Assembly: GCA_963677815.1 (NCBI GenBank)
Contig: OY782499.1
Span: 2,790,001 to 2,854,000 of the forward strand
Direction: 5' to 3'
DNA: 64,000 bases
Source of the DNA: JAEKNW01 sp963677815
Lineage (GTDB): Bacteria > Cloacimonadota > Cloacimonadia > Cloacimonadales > JAFGVF01
The translations under genes were made by a program, and so were the position numbers. Below the pieces are notes generated by a model. The model had not been told where the DNA came from and did no database searches. It was given only the letters and a program-made list of their open reading frames with translations. This document shows positions 16,662 through 25,301 of the stretch, piece after piece (the stretch's first letter is position 1; every line of letters begins with the position of its first letter).

Positions 16662-19600
16662 TTATTTCATCATAATAGCTTTTTTAGTAGCTTGGAATTC
16701 ATTTGAAACCATACGATAGAAGTAAACACCTGAAGAAACAGGTCTATTATTATCATCCATTCCATTCCAAACTATAGTATGATTACCTTGTTTATAGTTA
16801 TCTGACACCAATGTTTTAACTTTCTGGCCCTTAACGTTATAAACAACAATTGATACATCACTGTTCTGTTTAAGAGAGAAGTTAATAGTTGTTGAAGGGT
16901 TAAATGGGTTAGGTGTATTTTGACCTAGTTCATTAACAGCAACAACTTGAACATCATTAGATACAGGAACTGTAACATTCCATGTAGCTATAACAGTAAA
17001 GTCAACATCAGAAGCATAGCATTTAACTTGGTATTCGCCAACACTATCAAAAGTGAAATCTAGAGAATCAGAAACTTCACCTTCAATAACTTCGTTATCA
17101 ATTTTCCATTCATAAGACAATTCACTATCAACATCAAGAATATCAACACCAAAACTTACAAAGTTATTTGTTGATTGGAAGTTAGTTGTTTCAGGGAATT
17201 TAGCTTGAAGAGATGGTCTATCGTTAACAGGAGTTACAGCAACTAGGAATGACACAGAAACTACCATTTCAGTTACGCCATCTTCTGCATAGATAGTTAC
17301 ACTTTCAGTTCCATGCCAGTTATCAGCAGGAGTAACAACTAAGTAACCTTCATCATTAACTTCAAAAGATAAGTTTTCTGAATCAGAGAATGAGAACTCT
17401 AAGATGTCATTGTTAGGATCTTTAAAGATATTATAAAGATCAATAGATGCATCAGAGTGGTCTTCTTCGAAAGTAATATCATTTGGTTGGTTAGTTACAA
17501 ATGGAGGTAACTGACCAATCTTAGTTGTAATAAAGAGTGCCATTTCATTTTCAAGAACTTTTGCTGCTTGTGGGTATTGGTTGTTATATGTATATTCTAA
17601 ACCAACAGTACCAGTATGGTCTTCGATACCTACAGTAGCATATTCACCATGTGAATTACCACCAGCACTATCAACATTATTAATAACTTTGTATTGTATT
17701 TTAATTGGAGCATCGCCTGTTGATGAACCATAGTATTCTGGGTCATATAAAATAACTTGGAAAGTTTCTTCATAACTTGAAGAATAGTGATTTCTCCAGT
17801 CATTCCAAGTAACAACAAAGTAGTGTTCTGCAGGATCATGAGCTACAAAAACTTCACCATAAGAACCTGTAATAAGGTCATCCCAGAAAGGAGCAATCAT
17901 AGGAGATGCACCTAGAGGACCAGGAAGTCTCCAGTTTCTAAAAGTAGCTTGTTCAGTTTCACCCATAGCAATCCAACCATTAGAACAGATAGAAATTTGA
18001 TCATAATCTACGTCATAGAATCTAAAGGTGAAAGGTAAGTCAACTACTTCAACTTGTTCTTGGTTATCACCATTATCTGGAAGAGAAATAAGAGTTCCAA
18101 CACCACCTTGACCTGGGTCAAGTTCTATCCAATCATATTCTGGACATTCATCATATTCAGTATCATCTGAATCAAAAATGTAATATCCATAAGCATCTGG
18201 ACCTAATGGATCAGTAACTGAAGCTGTACCGATTTGAAGACTGAAATAAGCAGCTGTCTCAAAGCCACCATCTGAAATTTCAAGAATCATTGGAACTAAA
18301 TCACCAGGTAATAGGTCTTCTGAAGCAGTTATATTAAATCCAGCTGAACCAGTTCCACCACTAGCAAGAGCTCCAAGAAGAACTTCATCACTATTTATTG
18401 TGAGTCTGTTATCTGTTGTAGTTAACATAGCGTTTGCTAATTCTAAAGATCCGTTACCATAGTTGAATACTTCAAGATTGATTACTGAAGTTTCTCCAGG
18501 GCCAAAGTCAGTATTTACTAGTTCATAATCAACAACTTGGATAAGTGGACTATGAATAGGAAGAGCAATTTTTCTTTCCCAGCTATAAGTAGCATTTGAG
18601 AAGATTATTCTGAATTCTATATCATTTTCTGAAGCCATGTTAGGTACTGAGAATTCAAAGTGAGTTGCATTTTCAGCATTCCCACCTTGTAAGATAGTAC
18701 CAAAGTCAGCTGTTGCATTACTAATTACAATACCATTAGAAATAGCTGATATTGTAGCAGAGATGTTAGTAACATCAGCAGAACCAGTATTAGATGCTTC
18801 AACTGTCAAGTTATAATCATGACCAGGGAGTAAGTAATCAACCTCTGTTGAATTTTCTAATATAGTGAAAGAACTTGCATTTACAACAGGAGCTTCTAAA
18901 CCAAATATTAAATCATATTGTTGAGGTTGATAACCTTCTTTAGTAACGGTTAATGTTCCTTGACCACTAGCATCAGTAGGAATATCAAAGAAAATTTCAC
19001 CTAAAGAATTTGTATAACCAGTGTAATAGTCTTCACCAATATTAATAGTTGCCCATACATTAGTAAGAGGGAAACCATCTTCAGTAGTTTTGACTTTATA
19101 TTGGTCAGTTCCTAAAGCAATATCTTGGATATATTCAGTATCGAAATATTTAGGTTGTTCTTTATAAACTCTTAGAGCTGAATCACCAATTAAGTTACAG
19201 ATAGTAGAGAAGAAATTAACTCTTTCAGGTTTTGATACACCGTAAGCTTCCCAAAGGTGGAATTTTCCACGATTATTTGCAGCACCCATAGTCCAACCAT
19301 CTTCTTGGAAGAGATAGCCCATGATACCGCCATTAAGGTTGTTGTTAAAAGTTGTATGTGTTCCAGAAGTAGCAAGTCCTATTGAACATACACCACCAGT
19401 AGGTGAAGATGCTGAACCTGAACGGACAACAGCTTCTGTTACAGATTCACCTGAATAGAAAGTACCTGTTGAACAAGTTAAAATAACACAAACGGTTAAT
19501 TTATTAACATTGTTTAAAGATGCAGCTTGAGAAGTTCCCCAACCGTCCATACCAATCCAACCACGGTAATTCCAAAAACCAACACCAGCATTCATTCCAC

Positions 19601-20834
19601 TTGAAACTGAAGATGGAGATGGAGAATCACCAAAGTGTTGAATGAAAGTATAATCATCATTATAAGCTTTCATTATTTCTTTAACAAAGAGATTAGTAAT
19701 TATAGTTGATTGACCTGATGGAGTGGTATCTGCAACTAATAAAGTTCTAGTGTAATAAGTTGTATCAGGTATAGTTGTTGCTTTTTCATATTTCAAAGTT
19801 TTAGTAACTATAGTTGAAAGGTCAATTAAATCATCAATTGAAATTCTTCCTAAGAAGATATCCTCTAAATCATCATTACCTTCTAACAAGCCATACCAGT
19901 GGTCTCCACCAGCACTATAAGAAGAAATAGTGTAAACAGGAATTGAGAAAGAGCCTGAGCCATCACCAATAAAAGTAACATAAGCAGGAGGATTTTCCCA
20001 GTTATCATAAGCATCTTGAATGTATGCTTTAATACTTGAAGTTGAAGTACCAGTCTGAGTTGTATTAGCAGTATAGACTGTCCAACCTTGTTCTTTTCTC
20101 CAATTGAAAAGATTACTTGCAATTGGATTACCTTCTAAAGCTGAAGGATAAATATACAGAATAGTAGGGTTTTGGTAATCATCTCTAGTTGTAGGAGCTT
20201 GGTAATTTAATAATGTTGACGCGAAGAAATTTTCAAAACTAGCATCAGGTTTGATAAAAGACCTAGTAATTTCATTTACAGATGGGAGATTATCAAAGGT
20301 AATTTCAATTTCTGCTTTCTTAATAATTTCTAATGTATTTTTTGCATCATTATACCTGAAGGGGTGGATGATAAAAGATACTAATCTCTTATTTCTTAAG
20401 ATAGCAGGTTCCCCGATTTGTGCTATTGATGTGGGATAAAATACATCTTTTGTATATACTTGTTGGTTAAAAGTATAAATTTCTTGTTCATTCTCTCTAA
20501 AAGGTTTGATATTGATATTATCAATGATTTCAGAGTCAATAACTCTGATGTTTAATGATGGATTCCCAGTGTTAGGAATTTCGATAGTTGATGAGTAAAA
20601 TGGTAGTTCAGGAGATCCAACATCTACTGTTAGGCTTAGTGATTGTGTACTTACATAGTCGTAAGAAGCAGCACCAATCATTTCTTGTTTGATTTCAAAA
20701 TCTGGATTTTTGAAAATAATGTTCAAATTTGAGCGACTTTCATTTTCCAATTGAAATTGGCCATAAGCTAAGATTGGTGTTAGCAGTATGAACAATCCGA
20801 ATACTACACAAAAAAAGTTTTTTTTCTGAGTCAT
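16662..20834 (-). CDS. Giant secreted C25 (gingipain-like) peptidase with sorting tail
   Basis: This 1390-residue protein starts with a signal peptide ending LAYGQ. A C25-type propeptide and catalytic domain follow (to about residue 580): TILYIYPSALEGNPIASNLFNWRKEQGWTV, FIGDGSG and the putative nucleophile in VILTCSTGTFYSGE (Cys near 454). The motif that in gingipains carries the catalytic His is NYRGWIG, without His, so activity is doubtful or uses another residue. Next come a carboxypeptidase-regulatory-like domain (about 590-650), CARDB-like domains, a nidogen-like segment (SICSNGWIAMG, MIAPFWDDL), cadherin/PKD-like repeats, and a terminal PNPFNPST...YNVKGQKV...SSGVYFYRM sorting domain. 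AGAGGTAAT precedes the ATG; a perfect palindrome AGCTTAATAAGCT lies at 20881-20893 upstream. Confidence 0.85.
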   Translation of the reverse strand: MTQKKNFFCVVFGLFILLTPILAYGQFQLENESRSNLNIIFKNPDFEIKQEMIGAASYDYVSTQSLSLTVDVGSPELPFYSSTIEIPNTGNPSLNIRVIDSEIIDNINIKPFRENEQEIYTFNQQVYTKDVFYPTSIAQIGEPAILRNKRLVSFIIHPFRYNDAKNTLEIIKKAEIEITFDNLPSVNEITRSFIKPDASFENFFASTLLNYQAPTTRDDYQNPTILYIYPSALEGNPIASNLFNWRKEQGWTVYTANTTQTGTSTSSIKAYIQDAYDNWENPPAYVTFIGDGSGSFSIPVYTISSYSAGGDHWYGLLEGNDDLEDIFLGRISIDDLIDLSTIVTKTLKYEKATTIPDTTYYTRTLLVADTTPSGQSTIITNLFVKEIMKAYNDDYTFIQHFGDSPSPSSVSSGMNAGVGFWNYRGWIGMDGWGTSQAASLNNVNKLTVCVILTCSTGTFYSGESVTEAVVRSGSASSPTGGVCSIGLATSGTHTTFNNNLNGGIMGYLFQEDGWTMGAANNRGKFHLWEAYGVSKPERVNFFSTICNLIGDSALRVYKEQPKYFDTEYIQDIALGTDQYKVKTTEDGFPLTNVWATINIGEDYYTGYTNSLGEIFFDIPTDASGQGTLTVTKEGYQPQQYDLIFGLEAPVVNASSFTILENSTEVDYLLPGHDYNLTVEASNTGSADVTNISATISAISNGIVISNATADFGTILQGGNAENATHFEFSVPNMASENDIEFRIIFSNATYSWERKIALPIHSPLIQVVDYELVNTDFGPGETSVINLEVFNYGNGSLELANAMLTTTDNRLTINSDEVLLGALASGGTGSAGFNITASEDLLPGDLVPMILEISDGGFETAAYFSLQIGTASVTDPLGPDAYGYYIFDSDDTEYDECPEYDWIELDPGQGGVGTLISLPDNGDNQEQVEVVDLPFTFRFYDVDYDQISICSNGWIAMGETEQATFRNWRLPGPLGASPMIAPFWDDLITGSYGEVFVAHDPAEHYFVVTWNDWRNHYSSSYEETFQVILYDPEYYGSSTGDAPIKIQYKVINNVDSAGGNSHGEYATVGIEDHTGTVGLEYTYNNQYPQAAKVLENEMALFITTKIGQLPPFVTNQPNDITFEEDHSDASIDLYNIFKDPNNDILEFSFSDSENLSFEVNDEGYLVVTPADNWHGTESVTIYAEDGVTEMVVSVSFLVAVTPVNDRPSLQAKFPETTNFQSTNNFVSFGVDILDVDSELSYEWKIDNEVIEGEVSDSLDFTFDSVGEYQVKCYASDVDFTVIATWNVTVPVSNDVQVVAVNELGQNTPNPFNPSTTINFSLKQNSDVSIVVYNVKGQKVKTLVSDNYKQGNHTIVWNGMDDNNRPVSSGVYFYRMVSNEFQATKKAIMMK

Positions 20835-21002
20835 ACATTACCTCTATTAATTTAGTCTGTATATGTTCTTAGTATAAATCAGCTTAATAAGCTAAAGATT
20901 GTCATTAAACTGGGTTTCATGTAATGTTTTTTTAATATGTAAATTTTGTTCCAAAAGTTTAAAAAAGTTAATTACCTCAGAATATTCTGTCAATTTTAGT
21001 TC

Positions 21003-21058
21003 TTGATTGTTACTCTCTCGATTATTCATTGGATTTTTATAGAGTGAGTAACAATCAA
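21003..21058. repeat. 56-bp inverted repeat, copy 2 of 3
   Basis: The left arm TTGATTGTTACTCTCTC (21003-21019), a 22-nt loop and the right arm GAGTGAGTAACAATCAA (21042-21058) leave only one mismatch between arms. The right arm overlaps the TGA stop of the M14 peptidase gene (21055-21057), so it is fused to that gene's 3' end. See the copies at 462 and 49951. Confidence 0.88.
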
Positions 21059-22092
21059 GGGTTTATGATTCTCAATAGATTAGTCAGAGCACTTCTATGC
21101 TTTTTGATAATAGTAAATAAATCATTATTTTTGGGCATAAAGAGAGGAATTCCATTTGGAGTAATACCCGAAACTTCTATAGTAAAAGCATATGTTCCAT
21201 AAGTTTTATAAAAATAATCTCTGGCGTAACCATATTTACTTGTTTCTCCTGTATGTACATGATAATGTCCATCTTTATAGAAACATGGTAGATTCATAGC
21301 AAGGCTATCTGCAATACTTTTCATATGATTCCACTCTTGACTTCTCTCCAGTCCCCAATGATAAGGAAAGAAAATCATCTCTGGATAAGTACCATTTGCA
21401 GAGGAGTGATAAAAGAAAGCATAATCAAAATCCATCTTGTCCCCTAACTTTATAACTGCTTGAATTTCTGCTTCTGAGCTTGCTCTATTCCCTTTATAAT
21501 ATGGGCATTCAGGGTCATTTAAATCAGCAATATCCCAATTACTCGGGTAATTTTTATTTAGATCTACCCCGTCAACTTTCAAGTCAAACACCCCATTAAG
21601 ATTAGAATCAGTATTATTCTTTCTTTTTAGTGGATATTGTCCAGAATTAACAATCTTGTAAGCTTCTGGATTTACCGTTGGAATGATTACAAAATAATAG
21701 TTTTTTATTAAGTCTTCTAAATCATTATTTCCCACTAGATCAGCTATTAAACCTAGGGCTATCTCTACCCCAATTGGTTCTTCACCATGATGTTGTCCTA
21801 TGATAAGCACTTTTGGCAAATCTCCAGGGAAATTATAATCCCAAAGTTTGACCTTTTTACTCTTCACTTTCTGTGATTTATGGATATGAAAAGCATAGAT
21901 GGGTAGCTTGTCATTACTTGACTGACCAATTATCTCAATATCTGAAACAAGTCTATTTTGCTGATGATATGTTAACAAAGTATCACCCAAATTTTCCCAG
22001 TTATGATAAGCAGTATCCAAAGGATATTGATTTACTGCTTCAAGCATTAAATAAGTTATTAAGATTGTAAGCAGAGCGTAAAATCTCTTCAT
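21055..22092 (-). CDS. M14-family zinc carboxypeptidase, secreted
   Basis: This 345-residue protein has an N-terminal hydrophobic signal (MKRFYALLTILITYLMLEAV). The M14 metal site is visible: HHGEEPIG (His and Glu ligands near residue 100) and a third His in FYHSSANGTYPE near 228. The catalytic Glu is in FTIEVSG near 305. VNPEAYK and GVDLNKNYPSNW are the usual substrate-pocket segments. Such enzymes remove C-terminal residues from peptides, or the D-amino acid or diaminopimelate end of wall peptides; the specificity is not readable. No sorting tail is present, so it probably stays in the periplasm. Its ATG overlaps the stop codon of the thioesterase gene by one base, and its stop lies inside a 56-bp repeat. 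Confidence 0.88.
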   Translation of the reverse strand: MKRFYALLTILITYLMLEAVNQYPLDTAYHNWENLGDTLLTYHQQNRLVSDIEIIGQSSNDKLPIYAFHIHKSQKVKSKKVKLWDYNFPGDLPKVLIIGQHHGEEPIGVEIALGLIADLVGNNDLEDLIKNYYFVIIPTVNPEAYKIVNSGQYPLKRKNNTDSNLNGVFDLKVDGVDLNKNYPSNWDIADLNDPECPYYKGNRASSEAEIQAVIKLGDKMDFDYAFFYHSSANGTYPEMIFFPYHWGLERSQEWNHMKSIADSLAMNLPCFYKDGHYHVHTGETSKYGYARDYFYKTYGTYAFTIEVSGITPNGIPLFMPKNNDLFTIIKKHRSALTNLLRIINP

Positions 22093-22859
22093 TAAGAATT
22101 TTCCCAGCTTGTAGTAGCTGTAAAGACTTGCTTATTATCCCTAGCAGTTAATATTTCATGATGAAAAACTAGCTTCTCATGCTGATAAGTTTTAATAATT
22201 ATTTCATCAAGATATTTAACTTCTTGAATGAAGTTTGTATTTATCAGTTTTAGTTGATAGCGTTTATCGAAATATTCAGCTATTGAATCAAGAACCATAT
22301 CGATATAGCAGGTATTATTCATATGACCATTAATATCAATATCTGAGAACCTTACTCTTTTACTAAAAGTATTTACTAAAGATTCTCTTACAACTTCTAT
22401 CTTGCTGAGATCCTCAGAAATAAGCTTAAGGTCATAACTCTGAATAGAATCCAAATTAACCTTTGTTAAAGGAATGATTCTCCTTTTTAATAGATTAAGA
22501 ACAAGCCAATCTGAGACAGCTTTTAGTAAAACATTACCATCTTGGTCTGTAACTAAGAAGTTTCTTGTGGCGAAGATTTTATTGTATTTATGACTCCAAG
22601 TATGAATGGTAAATCTTTCTAATGATTTTGGTAGCCTCTCAATTTCAAGAAGTTCCTTTGTTAATACCCAAGCACCATTAATTGAAGCAAGATCAGAATA
22701 GCCTATCTTCATTGATTCTGAATGTAAAGATGCTACTTCTTGCAGATACTTGAAAAGATCAGATATTTTAATTGTTTGAAAAAAACTAGTATTATAGGTT
22801 TCAACAGCATAAGATTTCTTAAATACTTTTGGATTATTTATCAACTCTACTAGATTCAT
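22092..22859 (-). CDS. Acyl-ACP thioesterase
   Basis: This 255-residue double hot-dog protein resembles the plant FatA/FatB and bacterial acyl-ACP thioesterase family. Landmarks are FLVTDQDGNVLLKAVSDWLVLNLLKRRIIPL in the first domain and RFSDIDINGHMNNTCYIDMVLDSI in the second, where the catalytic Asn/His motif (NGHMNN) lies. It hydrolyses acyl-ACP to free fatty acid. No signal peptide is seen. GGGAGGAAAACT sits before the ATG inside the 3' end of dinB, and the genes overlap by 26 bp. The M14 gene follows with a TAATG overlap, so these unrelated genes share a transcript. Confidence 0.85.
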   Translation of the reverse strand: MNLVELINNPKVFKKSYAVETYNTSFFQTIKISDLFKYLQEVASLHSESMKIGYSDLASINGAWVLTKELLEIERLPKSLERFTIHTWSHKYNKIFATRNFLVTDQDGNVLLKAVSDWLVLNLLKRRIIPLTKVNLDSIQSYDLKLISEDLSKIEVVRESLVNTFSKRVRFSDIDINGHMNNTCYIDMVLDSIAEYFDKRYQLKLINTNFIQEVKYLDEIIIKTYQHEKLVFHHEILTARDNKQVFTATTSWENS

Positions 22860-23967
22860 AGTTTTCCTCCCATTCTATTAATAATTGTTCCCAAGATTGA
22901 GCATTAAGATGTTTTAAGCTCGTAAATGATACACCTAAAAGCCTTACCTTTCTATTTGTGTCATAAGTATCTATGAGAATCCTTCTACATTCTTTTAATA
23001 AATAGTGGTAATCAGAAGTATAAGCTGAAAGGGTCTTACCCCTTGTCAGGGTTTCAAAATTTGTATATCTAAGTTTTAAAGTTATAGTTTTTACTTCAAT
23101 CTCTTCCTTCTGGATCTTCTCAACTAGACGGGAAATTATCCTTTCTAAATGCTTAAACAAAACTCCTAAATCATCAATATCAATCCTAAAAGTTGATTCT
23201 TTACCTATGGATTTTCTTGTATGATTTGTAGTTACCTCTCGATTATCAATACCTCTTACAAGATAATAATATTGATAGCCTATCTTGCCAAAATTATCTA
23301 TTAACCAGCTTAATTCCTTCTTTAATAAATCTGCTCCTGTATGAATTCCATACTTTTTAAGGTGGGCTGTTGTTGATTTACCTATCCCGTGAAACTTTCC
23401 AATTGGGAGATTAGATAGAACTTTGATAGCATCTTTAGGTGTGATGACGCATAAACCATCAGGTTTGTTAAGATCAGAAGCTATTTTAGCTAAAAATTTA
23501 TTATATGAAACCCCAGCAGAAGCTGTCAGATTAACTTCAGATTTTATTCTGGCTCTTATTTCCTTGGCTATTATAGTTGCTGAAGGAATACCTAACTTAT
23601 TATTAGTTACATCTATGTAAGCTTCATCTAAAGACATGGGTTGAACCAAATTAGAATAATCCCTAAAAATAGTAAATATCTTCTCAGTAGCTTCTTTATA
23701 AGCCTCAAATCTAGGTCTAACAAAAATTCCATGGGGGCATAATTTATGAGCAGTAGTAGCTGGCATAGCAGAGTGTATCCCATATTTACGTGCTTCGTAA
23801 GAACAAGTAGATACTACTCCTCTTTCTCCAACAGAGCCCCCCACAATGACAGGTTTACCCCTTAATTCTGGGAAATCTCTTTGTTCAATAGCCGCAAAAT
23901 AAGCATCCATATCAACATGAATTATCTTGCGTATCTCTGATTTGACCTTAGTTGGCTGATATGGCAT
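22834..23967 (-). CDS. dinB: DNA polymerase IV (Y-family)
   Basis: This 377-residue translesion polymerase has catalytic segments HVDMDAYFAAIEQRDFPELRGKPVIVGG and SLDEAYIDVT. The thumb helix-hairpin-helix is GKFHGIGKSTTAHLKKYGI and the little-finger part is KTITLKLRYTNFETLTRGKTL. The C terminus lacks an obvious beta-clamp pentapeptide. The ATG at 23967 has only a weak upstream ribosome site. It sits just after the DUF1456 gene with 14 bp between them and before the thioesterase; nothing visible suggests an SOS box. Confidence 0.95.
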   Translation of the reverse strand: MPYQPTKVKSEIRKIIHVDMDAYFAAIEQRDFPELRGKPVIVGGSVGERGVVSTCSYEARKYGIHSAMPATTAHKLCPHGIFVRPRFEAYKEATEKIFTIFRDYSNLVQPMSLDEAYIDVTNNKLGIPSATIIAKEIRARIKSEVNLTASAGVSYNKFLAKIASDLNKPDGLCVITPKDAIKVLSNLPIGKFHGIGKSTTAHLKKYGIHTGADLLKKELSWLIDNFGKIGYQYYYLVRGIDNREVTTNHTRKSIGKESTFRIDIDDLGVLFKHLERIISRLVEKIQKEEIEVKTITLKLRYTNFETLTRGKTLSAYTSDYHYLLKECRRILIDTYDTNRKVRLLGVSFTSLKHLNAQSWEQLLIEWEENYESSRVDK

Positions 23968-23981
23968 TAATGCTCTATAAA

Positions 23982-24488
23982 CTAAAAGTTATCAAAATCT
24001 AGAATTGCTGAAGGAGACTTCTGCTTATTTCCACGATACTTCTTTACTAAACCTTGCAAGAATTTCCTAATAAGCTGATCTTTGCAAGGCTGATAATGAT
24101 GATTATCTTTAGCTCTAAACAGGGCACTCAACTGATTCTTCGAAAACTTCATCCCTTCTAATTCTAGTACTTCAAGCATATCACTATCCTTAAAGTTTAA
24201 AGCTATTCTTAGTTTTCGCAATATCTGATTATTGTCTAGTTCAAGATTCACTGGGGGTTGACTTCCATCTTTAGCTTTTCCTCTGCGATAGAGAATTAAA
24301 CCATTTAGAAAGATTTCTAGAGTTTTATCATCACATAAAAGAAAATTCTCATCTTCATCTTTGGCACAAAAAGCACATACTTGATCTCTTGTTAGTTTTA
24401 GACCACCTAAATTGAAGATATCTATCAACTTAAAATCATTATAATCTAGAGCATAACGAAGTTTTTTTATTATAAAATTATTGTTCAT
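23982..24488 (-). CDS. DUF1456 family protein (YehS-like)
   Basis: This 168-residue protein is made of two related halves of about 70 residues: IIKKLRYALDYNDFKLIDIFNLGGLKLTRDQVCAF and ILRKLRIALNFKDSDMLEVLELEGMKFSKNQLSALF, each followed by LxxFLNGL/KFLQGL and a basic YRRGK/YRGNK end. This duplicated pattern is typical of DUF1456, a small widespread family of unknown function. AAAGGA precedes the ATG. It starts the dinB-thioesterase-M14 transcript and is divergent from feoB across an 813-bp repeat-bearing gap. Confidence 0.82.
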   Translation of the reverse strand: MNNNFIIKKLRYALDYNDFKLIDIFNLGGLKLTRDQVCAFCAKDEDENFLLCDDKTLEIFLNGLILYRRGKAKDGSQPPVNLELDNNQILRKLRIALNFKDSDMLEVLELEGMKFSKNQLSALFRAKDNHHYQPCKDQLIRKFLQGLVKKYRGNKQKSPSAILDFDNF

Positions 24489-24762
24489 TGCTTTTCCTTT
24501 GTTTGTTTATTTCTAATTAAGGAGGGGTAATATTTTAGTCAAGGTCTTTTAAATGTGAGAAGTTTGGGTAAAACAAAGACTGTTCAATCTCAAGCTAGTC
24601 CTCTTATAGCTTATCCTTGAAGAAGTGACATGATGATTGTTGTGTTAATTATAGTATTTTATGCACATTTTTAAATTTATAGCTCAGTTTTTCAAATTGA
24701 CTTATAAATACATTCTTGTCAAAATTTCGGATATTGAAATATATCCTCATTAATCCTGGAAG

Positions 24763-25020
24763 GATGCAGATATAATAGGCAGGGTTCGAAGACCCTGTAC
24801 AAGGAGTCTCCCAAAAACCTAAGCCCCGGAGGGGCGATAATACCTCTTACTGATTATGTAAATAAGGGTTAAGCTCTCTTTTTATCATGTTTTTTTATGA
24901 ATAATAAGTACTATAAAAATAAATCTGGAAAAATGAATATTGTCGCCCCTCCAGGGCTTTACTTGATTTTTTGAATTAATTAATACAGGGTCTTCGAACC
25001 CTGCCTATTATATCTGCATC
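24763..25020. mobile_element. 258-bp element with perfect 37-bp terminal inverted repeats
   Basis: Positions 24763-24799 and 24984-25020 are perfect reverse complements over 37 bp; the outer end is GATGCAGATATAATAGGCAG. A second nested pair, 24820-24842 and 24938-24959 (core CCCCGGAGGGGCGATAATA), differs at about two positions. The centre is AT-rich and non-coding, so the whole could fold as a long cruciform. Looser inverted similarity continues outward, with GACTGTTCAAT at 24578 and its complement near 25191. The rest of the gap 24489-25301 holds a small hairpin (25142-25171) and the feoB promoter region. It resembles a MITE or fold-back element; no other copy is in the window. Confidence 0.75.
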
Positions 25021-25213
25021 TCTCCGAGATTTTTATGAATTTACTCACTGCAACTTGAAAAAAGATGTGTCTTATCGGAAATCCAATCCAATGTAGGGTA
25101 TATGTTACTAATCATAATTTTTCACCAAGATCAAGAAAACCTAAAGATGTACAATATTATTGACATCTTTAAGAAGAAGGTGGCTTGATAATTGAACAGT
25201 CTCACTCACCTTT

Positions 25214-25231
25214 TGTTAGAAAATACTAACA
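25214..25231 (+). promoter_or_regulatory. Possible operator upstream of feoB
   Basis: TGTTAG, six bases, then CTAACA form a perfect inverted repeat 70 bp upstream of the feoB ATG. A TTGACA lies at 25238 and a TATAAA at 25268, but they are 24 bp apart, too far for one standard sigma-70 promoter. A metal-responsive repressor site (Fur or DtxR type) would make sense for an iron transporter, but the sequence does not match a textbook Fur box. Confidence 0.3.
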
Positions 25232-25301
25232 TTTTTCTTGACATTATTACATATCCTACTTTTTTGGTATAAAATAATTATTAAACAAAAATGGAGTAAC
25301 T

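Noticed and set aside
24781..24799. GGGTTCGAAGACCC resembling a tRNA T-arm
   Set aside because: The loop would have eight bases instead of seven, no acceptor or anticodon arms are found, and the motif belongs to the terminal repeat of the 258-bp element, which occurs twice.
25238..25273. Sigma-70 promoter of feoB from TTGACA and TATAAA
   Set aside because: The spacing is 24 bp, well beyond 16-18, so the pair is not called as a promoter.
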